From positions 9,300,938-9,364,937 of the forward strand of contig JAZAYU010000008.1 in assembly GCA_038501625.1 (NCBI GenBank): 64,000 nucleotides of DNA, written 5' to 3'. The DNA is from Corbicula japonica (Eukaryota > Mollusca > Bivalvia > Venerida > Cyrenidae). Under the pieces are notes generated by a model, which was not told where the DNA came from, did no database searches, and worked only from the letters and a program-made list of their open reading frames with translations. This document shows, in pieces, positions 34,589 to 47,650 of this stretch (positions are counted from its first letter, which is position 1; every line of letters starts with the position of its first letter). The position numbers and the translations under genes are program-made.

Positions 34589-35493
34589 TTTGAAATATAC
34601 AGTCATCTTGAAATTCAGTGACTTATGAGGACAAAAAATAATGGTTCTAATGAATATTTAAAAACAACATCAACTGCATTCAAACATTTTTGATAATAAA
34701 TATAATGTTTCAAGTGTGTTTTGTGCTCACATTCTTCATTTATCAAGGTAATGCTAGGTTTACACAATGTTCCTGTTGACCAATCATGGTTCTAACTTCT
34801 GACCATTGGGGAGAAAACTCCATGAGTGTGAAGCTAGGGAAAAGAGTTGGCAAACCTGACACACCATAATTAACTGGATGCCAGGCCAAATTTTTAAATA
34901 ATCACTGCGCAGAAGAGAACTATACTAGAGAGTATAAAATGGGAGAAACGCTACAAAATGTGACAGTACATAACAGGCTGTTACGAAACTGGGAAGTGGT
35001 TGGTAGTGGACAGGAGTTTATGGCTCCACTTTTTTTTATTAAATAGGTCTTTACAGAAAGTAAAAAAAGGCATCAGACCTGGAAGAAGATGTGAACTATG
35101 TAAGGGATCCAATCAGAACACATCGGACTGGGAAGCAACCTTCTTGCATCCCTGGTAGACCGTCCCTAGAAAAACCTAACAAAACTTTGATATGGAGACA
35201 AAATTGCCTCCCATGGTGCAATTACCTTTTGGGCGAATGAAATTGCTGTGGCTGTCGTGAACATAGTGTTAACCTAACATAACACAAGCCTGACCCAAAC
35301 AAATTTTCTAACGTTTAACATAGGGTTCTTTGTTTTGCTTCCAAAAAGCACACCTGCTAAATGCATAATGAAATGTTTAAAAATGTCACAATTTTTAAAC
35401 ATTTTTAAACATTCAAAACTGCATGCATGTTTGCTTTTAAAAATAATATTAGTGCATTTTTGCTCTAAAATTACAGTCATTAGTAACATTATC
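34586..35493. other. Non-genic flank between the AT tract and the TIR element, unit 1
   Basis: No gene is recognised. The matching stretch in unit 2 is 44843-45750. Confidence 0.5.
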
Positions 35494-35626
35494 CAGGGGG
35501 TAGGACGTGGCACTGCATCCGAGGATAGTTAAGCGAGGAAAATGTTGCATTGGGATAAAAATGGCGGTTTTTTGGGGTTTTTTTACTAAAAGGGATTTAT
35601 TTTGCGAGGTAAGTGCCTTCATACTG
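35494..35626 (+). mobile_element. Left-end fragment of the TIR element, cut at the duplication junction
   Basis: The fragment starts cagggggtaggacgtggcac, identical to the intact copy at 45751. It stops at ccttcatactg, where unit 2 begins in LINE Y ORF1. Confidence 0.93.
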
Positions 35627-36162
35627 AAAAACTTAAGAGTGAAAACGACCGCCTCTCGAACGAAGTGATAGACCTGCAGTCTCGTTCCATGAGGGACAAT
35701 TTGCTTTTTTTCGGTTTGAATGAATTCCCATCTGCCGAAGAACGGAAATCCGAAAATTGTTATGAAAGAATTGTCACGTTTTTCGAGGAACAACTATCTA
35801 TTGAAAATGCCAAGTCTATCAAAATCGATAGGATTCACCGTCTGGGAAAGTATACACCGGGCAAAACTAGGCCCATTGTAGCGAAATTTCACTATCCCCA
35901 GGACAAATTAAACATTAAGTCCATAGCTTTTGAAAAACTCCGTGACACAGACTATCGTGTAAGCGACCAGTTTCCAAAAGCTATCCAGGAGAAGCGCCGC
36001 TTACTGATACCGGATTTGATCAAAGCACGTGCGGAGGGTAACGAGGCGAATATTGTTTACGATAAACTTGTGATTAAGGGAAGACGCCGTTCGACGGGGA
36101 GCGCCAGGCAAAGGGAAGTAAGCATGGATACCGCTCACGCCCCCGTTGCAACAGAGCCATAG
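35627..36162 (+). pseudogene. LINE Y ORF1, 5'-truncated copy in unit 2
   Basis: The sequence is identical to 25813-26348. It lacks the N-terminal basic region, the linker and most of the coiled coil, because the duplication begins here. The in-phase start seen upstream (35602) comes from the unrelated TIR element. Confidence 0.9.
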
Positions 36163-36201
36163 GAGAACACTGAACAGTATATTTCTTTCCTCCAGTGGAA
36201 T

Positions 36202-38097
36202 GTGCAAGGACTGGTTAACAAACTCAATGATAGTGATTTTTTGAACACAATTTCTAATTACGATGTTCTTATTTTTACAGAAACTTGGAATTCACAATTA
36301 ACAAATGTTAACATAAAGGGTTATCACTGCTTTAACTGTCCACGACCGAAAACAAACAAGAAGGCGAAGCGTTTTAGCGGAGGAATTGTTGTGTATTATA
36401 AAGATTCTATCGACAGTATAATTAGCTTGGTAAAAATAAATCGTAACGGTATTCTATGGTTCAAGATAAAATGTTTCCAGCAAGGAATTGAAAAGGATTT
36501 ATATTTTTGTGTTTGCTATATTCCACCGGAGGGTTCGTCTGTATATAATACTGTTCAATCTAGTTTGTTTGAGTTTGACTTTTTTGAAAATTTGAGCGAT
36601 GATATTATCAAATATATTGCTTTAGGGGAAATATATTTGACTGGTGACTTAAATAGTAGAACAGGAGAGTTATCAGATTTTGTGGAAATTTCGAATATTC
36701 AAAGATATGTTGTGTTACCTGACGATAATTATTTAACTGTTTCTTATAGAAAATCATATGATAAAACTGTAAATGCATTTGGGCATAAACTGTTAACTCT
36801 TTTAAAAATGCATGGGTTATTTTTATTTTTCATAAATGACATTATGTCAAATATTAACTCTAATATAGATGGTATATTCACAGTCAATGAGTTAAAACTT
36901 TACATTTTATTGTTTGCCGATGACGCGGTCTTATTTGCTCATACACCACAAGCATTACAATCTATGCTAAATGATTTACAAATATACTGTGACACATGGG
37001 GTCTTAAAGTTAACACAAAAAAGACGAAAATTATGATCTTTGAAAAAGGACGTCGCACTACACATAATTTTACATATAAGAACACAATATTAGAAGTAGT
37101 AGATTCTTTTAAGTATTTAGGAATACATTTGTTTAAAAATGGAGGATGGCACAGATCACAGAAACGCATAGCACAACATTCGCAATTCGCTCTTCATAAT
37201 TTATTTATTGTTTTTAACCAGTTAGATCTAACAGTCAATGATAAAAATAAATTGTTTGATAGTTTAGTAGGATCTGTCCTAAATTACGGGGCAGAGGTCT
37301 GGGGATACTATGATAGTAAAGATATCGAAATTGTACATTGCAAGTTCTTGCGAAAAATCCTTGGTGTTAAAAAATCCACTAATCTTGACGGCTTGTATGG
37401 TGAAACGGGACGATATCCGATGGAAATAAGACGCAAGCTCGTTCTCATGAAATATTGGGTAAAAATTTCAAAAGCTGATAATAGTTCATTATTAAAACAA
37501 ATATTCTGTATGTTAAAACATGATGCTGATAACAACTGTACATATGGTGAACTAAATTGGGCATTCCAAATCAAGAAAATATTAAATGAAATTGGTATGT
37601 CGTATATATGGGATACTGACAATTTAAATGTAACACATTTTCAGTCAATAAAACAAAGAATAATAGATATATATAAACAGAGCTGGTATGCAGGCATAAA
37701 TAATTCTAACAGACTTTCATTTTACTGTATTTACAAACATGACTTTCGTTTAGAAAAATATCTCAGTTGTATAAGAAAAAATAACTATAGATTATCTTTA
37801 ACCAGATTTAGACTTTCATCGCACGACCTAGCCATTGAGAAAGGAAGACATACTAATACTAACAGAAACGATAGATTATGTGTACACTGTAATATGAAAG
37901 TTATAGAAACAGAATATCACTTTCTTCTAGTTTGTCCAAAATACTCAGATTTACGTAAACGATTATTTAAACCATATTTCTGCAGATGGCCAAATTTACA
38001 AAAATTTGAATGTATTATGTCGTCGAATAACACAAAAACGATAAACAACTTAGCCAAATTTGTTCACATGGCATTTAAATCCAGAAATAATATCTAG
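36202..38097 (+). CDS. Chimeric 631-codon endonuclease/reverse transcriptase frame, unit 2 copy
   Basis: The protein is identical to that of 26388-28283. It is a Y endonuclease N-part fused in phase to an X reverse transcriptase C-part. Neither activity is expected, since RT motifs A and B and the endonuclease SDH are missing. Confidence 0.7.
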   Translation: MQGLVNKLNDSDFLNTISNYDVLIFTETWNSQLTNVNIKGYHCFNCPRPKTNKKAKRFSGGIVVYYKDSIDSIISLVKINRNGILWFKIKCFQQGIEKDLYFCVCYIPPEGSSVYNTVQSSLFEFDFFENLSDDIIKYIALGEIYLTGDLNSRTGELSDFVEISNIQRYVVLPDDNYLTVSYRKSYDKTVNAFGHKLLTLLKMHGLFLFFINDIMSNINSNIDGIFTVNELKLYILLFADDAVLFAHTPQALQSMLNDLQIYCDTWGLKVNTKKTKIMIFEKGRRTTHNFTYKNTILEVVDSFKYLGIHLFKNGGWHRSQKRIAQHSQFALHNLFIVFNQLDLTVNDKNKLFDSLVGSVLNYGAEVWGYYDSKDIEIVHCKFLRKILGVKKSTNLDGLYGETGRYPMEIRRKLVLMKYWVKISKADNSSLLKQIFCMLKHDADNNCTYGELNWAFQIKKILNEIGMSYIWDTDNLNVTHFQSIKQRIIDIYKQSWYAGINNSNRLSFYCIYKHDFRLEKYLSCIRKNNYRLSLTRFRLSSHDLAIEKGRHTNTNRNDRLCVHCNMKVIETEYHFLLVCPKYSDLRKRLFKPYFCRWPNLQKFECIMSSNNTKTINNLAKFVHMAFKSRNNI

Positions 38098-38422
38098 TAT
38101 AAACCAAACTTAGCACTAAAACTATGTACGGTCATCAAATGCCTATGTTATATTTTTAAATCAATATCTGTATTGCTATAACTTATCAAAAATTTTCTTG
38201 TTAAAGGCTGTTACGATTTGTATTGCTAAAACATCGAAACTTGTTAAAGGTTGTTACTTTTGTATTTTTGTATTTTAGTAACTTCTCGAAAACTTTTGTC
38301 ATGACAAAATGTTGCGCTATAATTTTCATGTCTTTATGATACATGTATTACTTTGTGGCTATAAATTTGCTGTATGCTATTTAACGCCAATAAAGTTTAT
38401 GTTATGTTATGTTATGTTATGT

Positions 38423-41151
38423 ATTGTGAATGGCCGTCTGGAAGAAGGCCGATTAACATATCACAGCTTGAACAGAAATAGACTTGGGGCTAGTGTTGTT
38501 GATTACCTGATAACAAATATTAATAACTTTCATTATGTTTCAAATTTTGAGATTTTAGAATTGACTGAATTTTCAGACCATTGTCAAATTGTATTTAATC
38601 TAAAATGCCATTACGGGGATTGCGAGGTAGAAGAAAATGCGACTCCTGTTAAAAAGCTATTTTGGGATACTGGAAAATCTAGTAATCTTCTTGATGTTTT
38701 AGAGAGCGAGAGAGTAAACTTTGAAAACATTTTACAAGATATTTTGTATGATGATGATAATTTTGATACGAGCATCTCGCGTTTTAATGATTTGATATAT
38801 GATTGCTCTTTTAGAGTTTTTGGTAAAGAATTTATACATAAAAAGAAGAAAATAAGGTATAAGAATGAATGGTTCAACGAAGATTGTAAAATAGCTAAGG
38901 CAAGATTTTTAAACGATAAAAGGCGATTTAATTTAAATAAAACAGATGAAAATAAAGTAGCGTTCTTAGAAAGCAGAAAAAATTTACTATTGTGAAGCGT
39001 AAAGCAAAATTTAGAAATTCGATAAAAGAAAAGCACAAACTTTCGGAAGATAGTAGAAAAAATCCTAAAAACTTTTGGAAAAATGTTAACAAATTTCGAA
39101 ATACAAAGCAGTCAGCTAGTACAACATTGATATAGGGCAATTTGGTGCATATTTTTCAAATATACTGAATTCAGAAACGGACAGTAGTCAAAACTCAAAT
39201 AATAACTTAAATGTTCATTATCGAGAAAATCAAGAAATTGAATGTTTAGATAAACCTTTTGATGAAGAGGAAATTAATAAAACCATAAGTTCACTTATTA
39301 GAAATAAAGCACCTGGATGCGATAATATAACACCGGATTTTTTCATAGACGCTAAATCATTTATTACACCATTTTTGGTAAAAATTTATAACAAAATTTT
39401 CAAAAATGGAATTTATCCAAAATGTTGGACTAAAGGCATTATTGTACCGATTTATAAAAAGGGAGATAAAAAAGACCCCTCAAATTATAGAGGAATAACA
39501 TTGATTAATACAATGGCGAAACTATTTTCTTTGGCTTTACGGAATAGACTTAACAAATGGTGCGAAGACGAAAATATTTTTAATGACATGCAATTTGGTT
39601 TTCGAAATAACAGAAGCACTATAGACTGTATCTTTATACTACATAGCATAATTCAAAAAATACTTACCTCTAACAATTCTTTGTACTGTGCATTCATTGA
39701 TTATGAAAAGGCTTTTGATACTATTGTAAGAAACGAATTATGGTTTAAACTTTTTGAAATTGGTGTTAGCAGCAAAATGGTCAAAATGCTACAATCAATA
39801 TATAGTCAAGTCTCATCCTGTATTAAGCTTAACTCAAACTTGTCAGATTTATTTCGAAATATCGCTGGGCTTGAAACAAGGGGAGCCACTCTCGCCGATT
39901 TTATTTATCCTCTTCGTAAATGATATATCTGCTAACCTTGATTTCAATTCGTTATCGGAAAATGACTTAAACCAATTATGCATTCATATGCTAATCTTCG
40001 CAGACGACATGGTATTATTTACGACAGACCCAGAAAGTTTACAGTCACAATTAGATAGTTTATATATGTATTCAATAAAATGGGGTCTAAAGATTAACAT
40101 TAATAAAACGAAAATTTGTATATTTAGAAAAAGAGATCAATTAAATACTTCTCAATGGTACATAAATGGAGAACCGCTAGAAATAGTTAAATCATTTTGT
40201 TACTTAGGTATTAAATTTACTAGTAACGGCTCAATGAACGACGCATTGAAAGCTCTTAGTGATCAAGCCCTTAAGGCAATTCATGGATTGTACTCCGTCT
40301 TTGCACGATTAAATTTCGATGTTAAATCAAAACTTATGTTATTTGATCGTATGGTTGTTCCAATTTTATTGTATGGCGCAGAGGTAACCGGTATTTATAA
40401 TACTGATATTATTGAAAGATTACATATAAAATTTTGTAAAAAAATCCTAGGTGTTAAAAATCAAACACCTAATATGGCGGTTTTAGGAGAACTAGGGCGC
40501 TATCCCCTAAAGATTATTTGTAAAGAAAGAGTTTTGAAATACTGGTTAAATATTTTGTCCAAACCATACTCTATTATGTATAATGTTTTTCGATCGCAGA
40601 ATATTAATTTGCCCCATAGTAATTCCTGGGCTAAAAAAGTAAAACTCATGTTAAATGATTTAGGTTATAGTTATTTATGGTTTAACAGAAACGACGACTT
40701 TAATTATTTTCCCATGTTGCAAAAACGTCTGCGAGAACAATTTCTTCAAGAATGGCACGAATCAGTAACAAGTATGTCTAAACTTGATTACTATGTAAAA
40801 TTTAAGAAAGATTTTAAATACGAAGAGTACTTAGATAAAATTGAAAATGATTCCCTGAGAAAACTTCTCACCTGTTTTCGTTTATCTTCCCATAGTCTTG
40901 CCATTGAAACTGGTCGCTATACTGGTATTAGCAGAGAAAATAGAATCTGTCAGAATTGCAACATGGGAGTCGTTGAATCTGAATTTCATTTTTTGTTAGT
41001 TTGTACTAAATATAAGGATGTGAGAGATATATATCTTCCAAAAATATCATGGCCAAATCTTACAAAATTTGAAAATATTATGTCTTCTAAGAAAAAGAAA
41101 ACTATTATTGGTATTTGTAATTATTTGAAAAAAGCATACGCTATTAGGTAA
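38423..41151 (+). pseudogene. LINE Y ORF2 remainder, unit 2 copy (frameshifted)
   Basis: The sequence matches 28609-31337 and carries the same frame breaks, near 38979, 39134 and 39866. Confidence 0.88.
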
Positions 41152-41291
41152 CATTTCATTTTTGTAATGCTTCACGTTTGTTCGCTCATAGTTGCGCATG
41201 AATATGTATATTTTTGTTCACTGTTCTTAGCCATAGGCATGTGATATGCCGATCTTGCTAATAAAGTTTGTTGTTGTTGTTGTTGTTGTAG

Positions 41292-44057
41292 TGAAACAAA
41301 TGCGCGATTGTCAAAATAAATTTGATTATACCATACAATGCCATAAGTTTATTCAGCATAAGACGTTATGCAATGTTTATAGCATACATTCACAATAATA
41401 CAATACGAACTACAACAAAGGAGAAGACAGCTTAATGTTTACGAAACATAGAAAAATATGTATACATATTATTCAACCAATACAATTATTTGAAATCCGA
41501 TTTCTTGCACGTGTCAAATGTTGAATACTCGGATATATGTAGTGTTTGAACCCGCAGGTATTAATTAATAAGTGATTTAGCTGAACCACAAACATCTGGT
41601 TACTCAGTTGCAATTAGCAATCTGTAAATTTATGGCGCTGACACGAGCAGCAGAAATTAATCAATTTTAAATTTCGTTGTTTAATAAAATAAATAATTAA
41701 GACCATAAACGGAGCAGAAATTTTCAGAATTATACTAATAATACAGCACTCATTTACTTATCAGCAACATTTTGTTATTGATATCAATGAAGTAAAAAGG
41801 AAAGAAAGAAATAAAATACACTCATGCGTGCTTATCATATACGTATATCTTTTAATATTTTGGAATTATTTAATTTGAATAACTTAAGTATTTGCTAAAT
41901 TAATAAAAAGAAGAATACAAGTGTCAGCTATATAATGGCGACATTGCCTATTTCAAACTAGCTTAGTAAGATATTATTTCTGCATGTCACATGTGTACTA
42001 AACAAGGTTAATACCGGTATGTTATTATACATGTATTATATTTCTCAGATTTATATCTAAGTTACGTTTATTATATTTTTTTCTACAAACAATGAGAGAT
42101 TATTTTCCAATCCGCTGAATTTGTGTGATTTGTGTAAATTCGTTCGTTCGTTATGTTTTCGATGTGCGCGCGAGAGTTTGCGAGTTCGTGGTCTCTGACC
42201 TCGCAATTACATAAGTTGGTGGCGAGTTACTTAAAGAGCGTTAAAATGTCATGTGTAGACTGAGCGGTAAATAGCATGAACGATAAAAACTTTTATTCTG
42301 CGGTGTTCTTGCATGTGTTGTTCTGGCTCTACGCTGGTTACAAACAAAACAGAAGTCACGATCAGCTCAGTCCTTTCCGGTATCAAATGGTACCGATATG
42401 CAACACGCGGAATCGCGCACTTTGATATTCTAACAGGTACAGAGTTAAACTCTATACACATCGCGCATGTTGGCAGCAAAGCTACACAAGTTCAAAATAA
42501 ATAATAATAGTTGACAAATACAAAATTGTAATATATATTTAAGAGAGTATCTGAGATAGTTACGTGATGCAGGTCACGTTCACACCTATGTTAAGTGGAC
42601 GCAAACATTGTAAACAGCAAAACTAGGCTAAAAAATAATGAAGTTTAGAAACAATAGACTGATTGCTGGCCAGATTATAATTTTTACAAATTGGATTTCA
42701 CTGAACTCGAATTACACATCATCCGCATCCGCCCTGCACGGGCGTGCACGTTGCAGACTTATGCCCCGTAAGTCGCAAATAGACACCGCCGAGACGATCC
42801 ACTTCTCCTCACACTGGAAGTCTTCGCCGTTACTTGGAAAGTTTCGCCAATCCCAGGTTCGACATTCTTCGGACTCAAGGACTAGTGCATATGTCTATAC
42901 CACCTACTTAACTATTATTGGCCACCACCATAAACACGGATGATGATAAAGACGTGGCAGATCACCATGGATGTGGATACGGGCATGATCTGAAATTGTC
43001 TTTGGCAAGCATTACCCGGGTGCGCAGAACCTGTCTGGGAAACCGTTCTTGGGTTAAGACGTCAGTGGCGGAGAGCTGAACACCGGCAGGATAGATGGCG
43101 GACGGATGTAAATGACGGACGAAACCGGCGGGAAAGACGTTGTCTGCGCCAATATTTCGTGGTATAGCTGTAAAATATCCACGATTACAATATCAAACTA
43201 CCACAAGACGTTTCTGAACTGTTTCTTGAATTTCTTGAAGAACAAAGCTAAAAGCAGTATCACTATGACCAAAATGCAATCGCAAATGGTTATAGAGAGA
43301 GTGTCCTTTGACAAAAACACAATTGGAACTTAGAAGGGGCATAACCGTGTGAATATCTTGCACTGCATAGAGGCTTTTACCTTTTACAATGAACGACAAT
43401 GCTCCAGAGATTTTGTTCAGTATTGGAAGAAGAAGAACCATGCCAGATTTAAGTCTTTAGTTATGAAACTTGCCCGTCATCAACCAACCCTGTGTACTGA
43501 GAAAACATAGACTTTGAACAAATCTTAACCAGAGTGAAGTTGGCGAGAATGGCAGACACCTAGTAAGCCACGACTTATGTTCTTCTTTCTTTGATGAAAG
43601 TGTCCAAACTGTGCATATTTTTTTCATAAATCTCTGTACATGTATTATGGAATGTGTTCTTGTATTGTCCATGAGAGATTTGACAGACATGGTTTCATTT
43701 ACACTGAAAATATTGTGGAGTCTGCAGCAGAAGATTTTATAATACAAAATAACAAGGGCCCAAACATCTGGACAAAAGGGTTGCAGGTGCGGAGTAGGAC
43801 AGCAACACTGATGACGAAGTTAGTAGAATAGCTTTACCTATTCTGTGGATAGTCAAGCTAAAAACATAAACTGAATGTTAAGCATCTTGAATGAATTAAA
43901 ATATGTAAACCAATAATTTATATTTTGTTGGTCTTAATTCTGATCAAGCAAAACTTCCAAAACCTTTCAAAATTTATTGCAATCATATTTGCATGTAACA
44001 GATCATACCTAACAGTAATTTATCATTCTTTGATTGGTTATTAAAAGCAAACATATA
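41292..44057. other. Non-LINE part of unit 2
   Basis: This is the copy of 31475-34240, with a single C/T difference noticed at 42666. No recognised gene is present. Confidence 0.4.
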
Positions 44058-44308
44058 TCAACAAAAAAAGAAACCTGACACTGTAACTTTGAATAAGTAT
44101 GAGGTGCATATTCAAAATCTATATATTTTTGCACCATCCAAAAGAAAATAACCACTGAATCACTTGTTTCATGCACCAAAAATATCAAAATGCATAATTA
44201 AGTTCAAAACATGCACAATTTTTATTACATACCACAATTCAATTAGCGTTAAATCTGATTCCAGGAAAATACACCAAATATAAAGTGTCAGGTTTCTATT
44301 TTTGTTGA
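44058..44308 (+). mobile_element. Short foldback element, 25-bp terminal inverted repeats (unit 2)
   Basis: This is the copy of 34241-34491. Confidence 0.75.

Positions 44309-44309
<1 letters not shown>

Positions 44310-44367
<58 letters not shown>
44310..44367. repeat. (AT)n microsatellite, left remnant in unit 2
   Basis: This is the left part of the AT tract. The right part resumes at about 44813-44842 after the inserted element. Confidence 0.95.
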
Positions 44368-44374
<7 letters not shown>

Positions 44375-44810
44375 ATATCGTCAGATATGGGGTCTCTGTA
44401 ATAAACCTTAATCAGGGGTTGTATATATATACTAAGAAATGTGGTAAGTTACGGGTCTTACTTCGATATTATACCTATATGTGTGGTTCTATAAAAGTTA
44501 CGGGGTATATATGGTACCCCGCTAATTAAATGTCATTTCTATGCACTATCTGACCTTGTAAGTACTATAAGCTGTAATATAAAAATTTGGTTTATGATAA
44601 AAAAAAATTTCGGGTTTTTTTTTATAGACCGAAAATAAATTTCGATAATAAACCGTGTTACGGGAATAAAGTTTATCGTACTTAAGAAGTCCGAATATGC
44701 ATAGAAATGGCATTGAAAATTACGGGGTACCATATATACCCCATTACTTTATAGCACCTCACATAAAGGTGTAATATCGAAATTAGACCCGTAACTTACC
44801 ACATTTCTTA

Positions 44811-44812
<2 letters not shown>
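44368..44812 (+). mobile_element. Foldback element inserted in the AT tract of unit 2 only
   Basis: Arms starting actaagaaatgtggtaagtt (44431) and ending aacttaccacatttcttagt (44812) are complementary over roughly 115 bp with scattered mismatches. About 60 bp of extra sequence (44368-44430) lies before the left arm. No coding sequence is present. It is absent from unit 1 at the matching place. Confidence 0.88.
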
Positions 44813-44845
<33 letters not shown>

Positions 44846-45833
44846 TTTGAAATATACAGTCATCTTGAAATTCAGTGACTTATGAGGACAAAAAATAATG
44901 GTTCTAATGAATATTTAAAAACAACATCAACTGCATTCAAACATTTTTGATAATAAATATAATGTTTCAAGTGTGTTTTGTGCTCACATTCTTCATTTAT
45001 CAAGGTAATGCTAGGTTTACACAATGTTCCTGTTGACCAATCATGGTTCTAACTTCTGACCATTGGGGAGAAAACTCCATGAGTGTGAAGCTAGGGAAAA
45101 GAGTTGGCAAACCTGACACACCATAATTAACTGGATGCCAGGCCAAATTTTTAAATAATCACTGCGCAGAAGAGAACTATACTAGAGAGTATAAAATGGG
45201 AGAAACGCTACAAAATGTGACAGTACATAACAGGCTGTTACGAAACTGGGAAGTGGTTGGTAGTGGACAGGAGTTTATGGCTCCACTTTTTTTTATTAAA
45301 TAGGTCTTTACAGAAAGTAAAAAAAGGCATCAGACCTGGAAGAAGATGTGAACTATGTAAGGGATCCAATCAGAACACATCGGACTGGGAAGCAACCTTC
45401 TTGCATCCCTGGTAGACCGTCCCTAGAAAAACCTAACAAAACTTTGATATGGAGACAAAATTGCCTCCCATGGTGCAATTACCTTTTGGGCGAATGAAAT
45501 TGCTGTGGCTGTCGTGAACATAGTGTTAACCTAACATAACACAAGCCTGACCCAAACAAATTTTCTAACGTTTAACATAGGGTTCTTTGTTTTGCTTCCA
45601 AAAAGCACACCTGCTAAATGTATAATGAAATGTTTAAAAATGTCACAATTTTTAAACATTTTTAAACATTCAAAACTGCATGCATGTTTGCTTTTAAAAA
45701 TAATATTAGTGCATTTTTGCTCTAAAATTACAGTCATTAGTAACATTATCCAGGGGGTAGGACGTGGCACTGCATCCGAGGATAGTTAAGCGAGGAAAAT
45801 GTTGCATTGGGATAAAAATGGCGGTTTTTTGGG

Positions 45834-46355
45834 GTTTTTTTACTAAAAGGGATTTATTTTGCGAGGTAAGTGCCTTCATACTGTATTTAATTTAAAGTCC
45901 ACCTGTGCATTCTGCGACCAGATGCCTAAGGTACCCTCGACACTTTGTTTCAGGAACGCAGGTTTTGTAACAAAAAAGTTATTGAAGGTTTTATACAGTA
46001 AAGGTAATGTAAACACGCCAAAAATATGGTATTTTAGGCTGATCTTCGGACATCTGGGCACTTCCATATTGGGTTTTAGCATGTTATCAAGTCAAAATAA
46101 CATATTCTTTTTTCTTCTTGGCTCGTTCACAATAATCAACCCCCCACGCTCGAAATAAAACAGAATATGCCATTTTCTGGCATTCGAGGATTGGGACATT
46201 CCCTTTTTGGCATTTTTGTTACAAAACCTGCGTTCCTGAAACAAAGTGTCGAGGGTACCTTAGGCAGCTGGTCGCAGAATGCACAGGTGGACTTTAAATT
46301 AAATACAGTATGAAGGCACTTACCTCGCAAAATAAATCCCTTTTAGTAAAAAAAC
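45834..46355 (+). mobile_element. Internal foldback element with 138-bp arms
   Basis: Arms at 45834-45971 and 46218-46355 are near-perfect inverse copies; one mismatch was noticed (ccagatgcc versus ccagctgcc). The loop is 246 bp. The breakpoint of the 9.8-kb duplication falls inside the left arm. Confidence 0.92.
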
Positions 46356-46639
46356 AAGAGCTGTCACTTGAAATTGACATATGCCCCCGAAATGCAGCTT
46401 TGAAATCGAATTGGTATACATATGTAGTAAAAATATGCCTGTGGAAGTTAAATAGTAAAGAGTAAGGGCCTATAACCCTTGCAACAAGAGGGTCCATAGG
46501 GTGGCTCACCTGTCAACAACTGCTCAATGGTTGTAAGAGTTGTGTGCAAGTTTGGTAAAATCAAGGTAAACAAGAGGGCCATGATGGCCCTTTATCGCTC
46601 ACCTGAATACAACAAAGTTGTGTTGTATGTGACCCATCG

Positions 46640-47650
46640 TCTCGATATGGTGAATATTTACACCAAGTTCTTTTAAAATCCAATAAGAAACAACAAATTT
46701 ACAGCTTGGAAAAGAAAATGCTATTTTTAGTAACAGTTACCTTGACCTTGGACCTACCGGCATGGGTACTGTACGCAACACAACCCCTTGTCATGGTAAA
46801 CATTTATGTAAAGTTATTTTGAAATCACTCCCTTCATTAGGAAGTTACAACCCAGACAAGAAAATTTTATTTTTAGTAACAGTAACCTTGACTTTGGACA
46901 AACAGCCATGGGTATTGTACGCGAAACAACATCTTGTCATGGTAAACATTTGAGCCAAGTTATTTTAAAATCCAATGAGAAATAACAAATTTACAGCCTG
47001 GACATGATTTTTCTATTTTTAGTAACAGTGACCTAGTTTTTGACCCCAGATGACCCATATTCAAACTCGTCCAATTAATAACTGGGACTAATGTCCTGAC
47101 CATGTTTCTTTGCAATCGGACAATCAGAGCAAAAATGTGACCACTAAAGTGTTAACAAGAAAATTCCATTTTTAGGAACAGTGACCTTGACCTTGGACCA
47201 ACCGACATGGTTTTGTACTCAACACACCGCCTTGTCATGGTGAACATTTTTGCCAAGTTATTTTGAAATCCAATGAGAAATAACAAATTTACAGCCAAGA
47301 CAAGATAATTCTATTTTTAGTAACAGTGACCAAGTTTTTGATTCCAGATGACCCATATTCGAACTGTTCCAAGTAATTACTGGGACTAATGTCCTGACCA
47401 TGTTTTTGGACCCAGATGACCCATATTAAAACTTGTCCAAAAAATCATTGGGACAAACATCCTGACCAAGTTCCATGACAATCAGAGCAAAAATGTGATT
47501 GCTAGAGTATTAACAAGAAAATTCTATTTTTAGTAACAGTGACCTAATTTTTGGACCCAGATGACCCATATTTGAACTCATCTGAGAAATCATTGGGACA
47601 AACATCCTGACCAAGTTTCAAAACAATCTAGGCAAATATGTGACCGCTAG
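46640..47650 (+). repeat. Degenerate monomers of about 145 bp
   Basis: The phrase ctatttttagtaacagtgac recurs near 46721, 46868, 47013, 47166, 47311 and 47524. It is accompanied by ttgtcatggt(a/g)aacattt or agatgacccatatt. It is the third satellite-bearing element type in the window. Confidence 0.75.

Larger units (their letters stand above)
25813..35626 (+). repeat. Tandem segmental duplication, unit 1 (9,814 bp)
   Basis: Unit 1 runs from inside LINE Y ORF1 to inside the left arm of a foldback element. Unit 2 (35627-45883) repeats it with translated frames of 631, 228, 182 and 465 residues unchanged. Differences I saw are one ttg repeat, AT-tract length, one inserted foldback element and single C/T changes at 32848/42666 and about 35365/45622. 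Confidence 0.97.
36163..41291 (+). mobile_element. LINE Y ORF2 region with nested LINE X, copy in unit 2
   Basis: This is the same structure as 26349-31474, shifted by 9,814 bp. The chimeric frame is at 36202-38097, the X insertion at about 36823-38422, and the Y remainder at about 38423-41151. The 3' tail ends at about 41291 with one extra ttg repeat. Confidence 0.93.
35627..45883 (+). repeat. Tandem segmental duplication, unit 2 (10,257 bp)
   Basis: This is the second copy of unit 1. It is longer by 443 bp, mainly because of the foldback insertion at 44368-44812. The junction shows 2 bp of microhomology (tg at 35625-35626). Confidence 0.97.
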
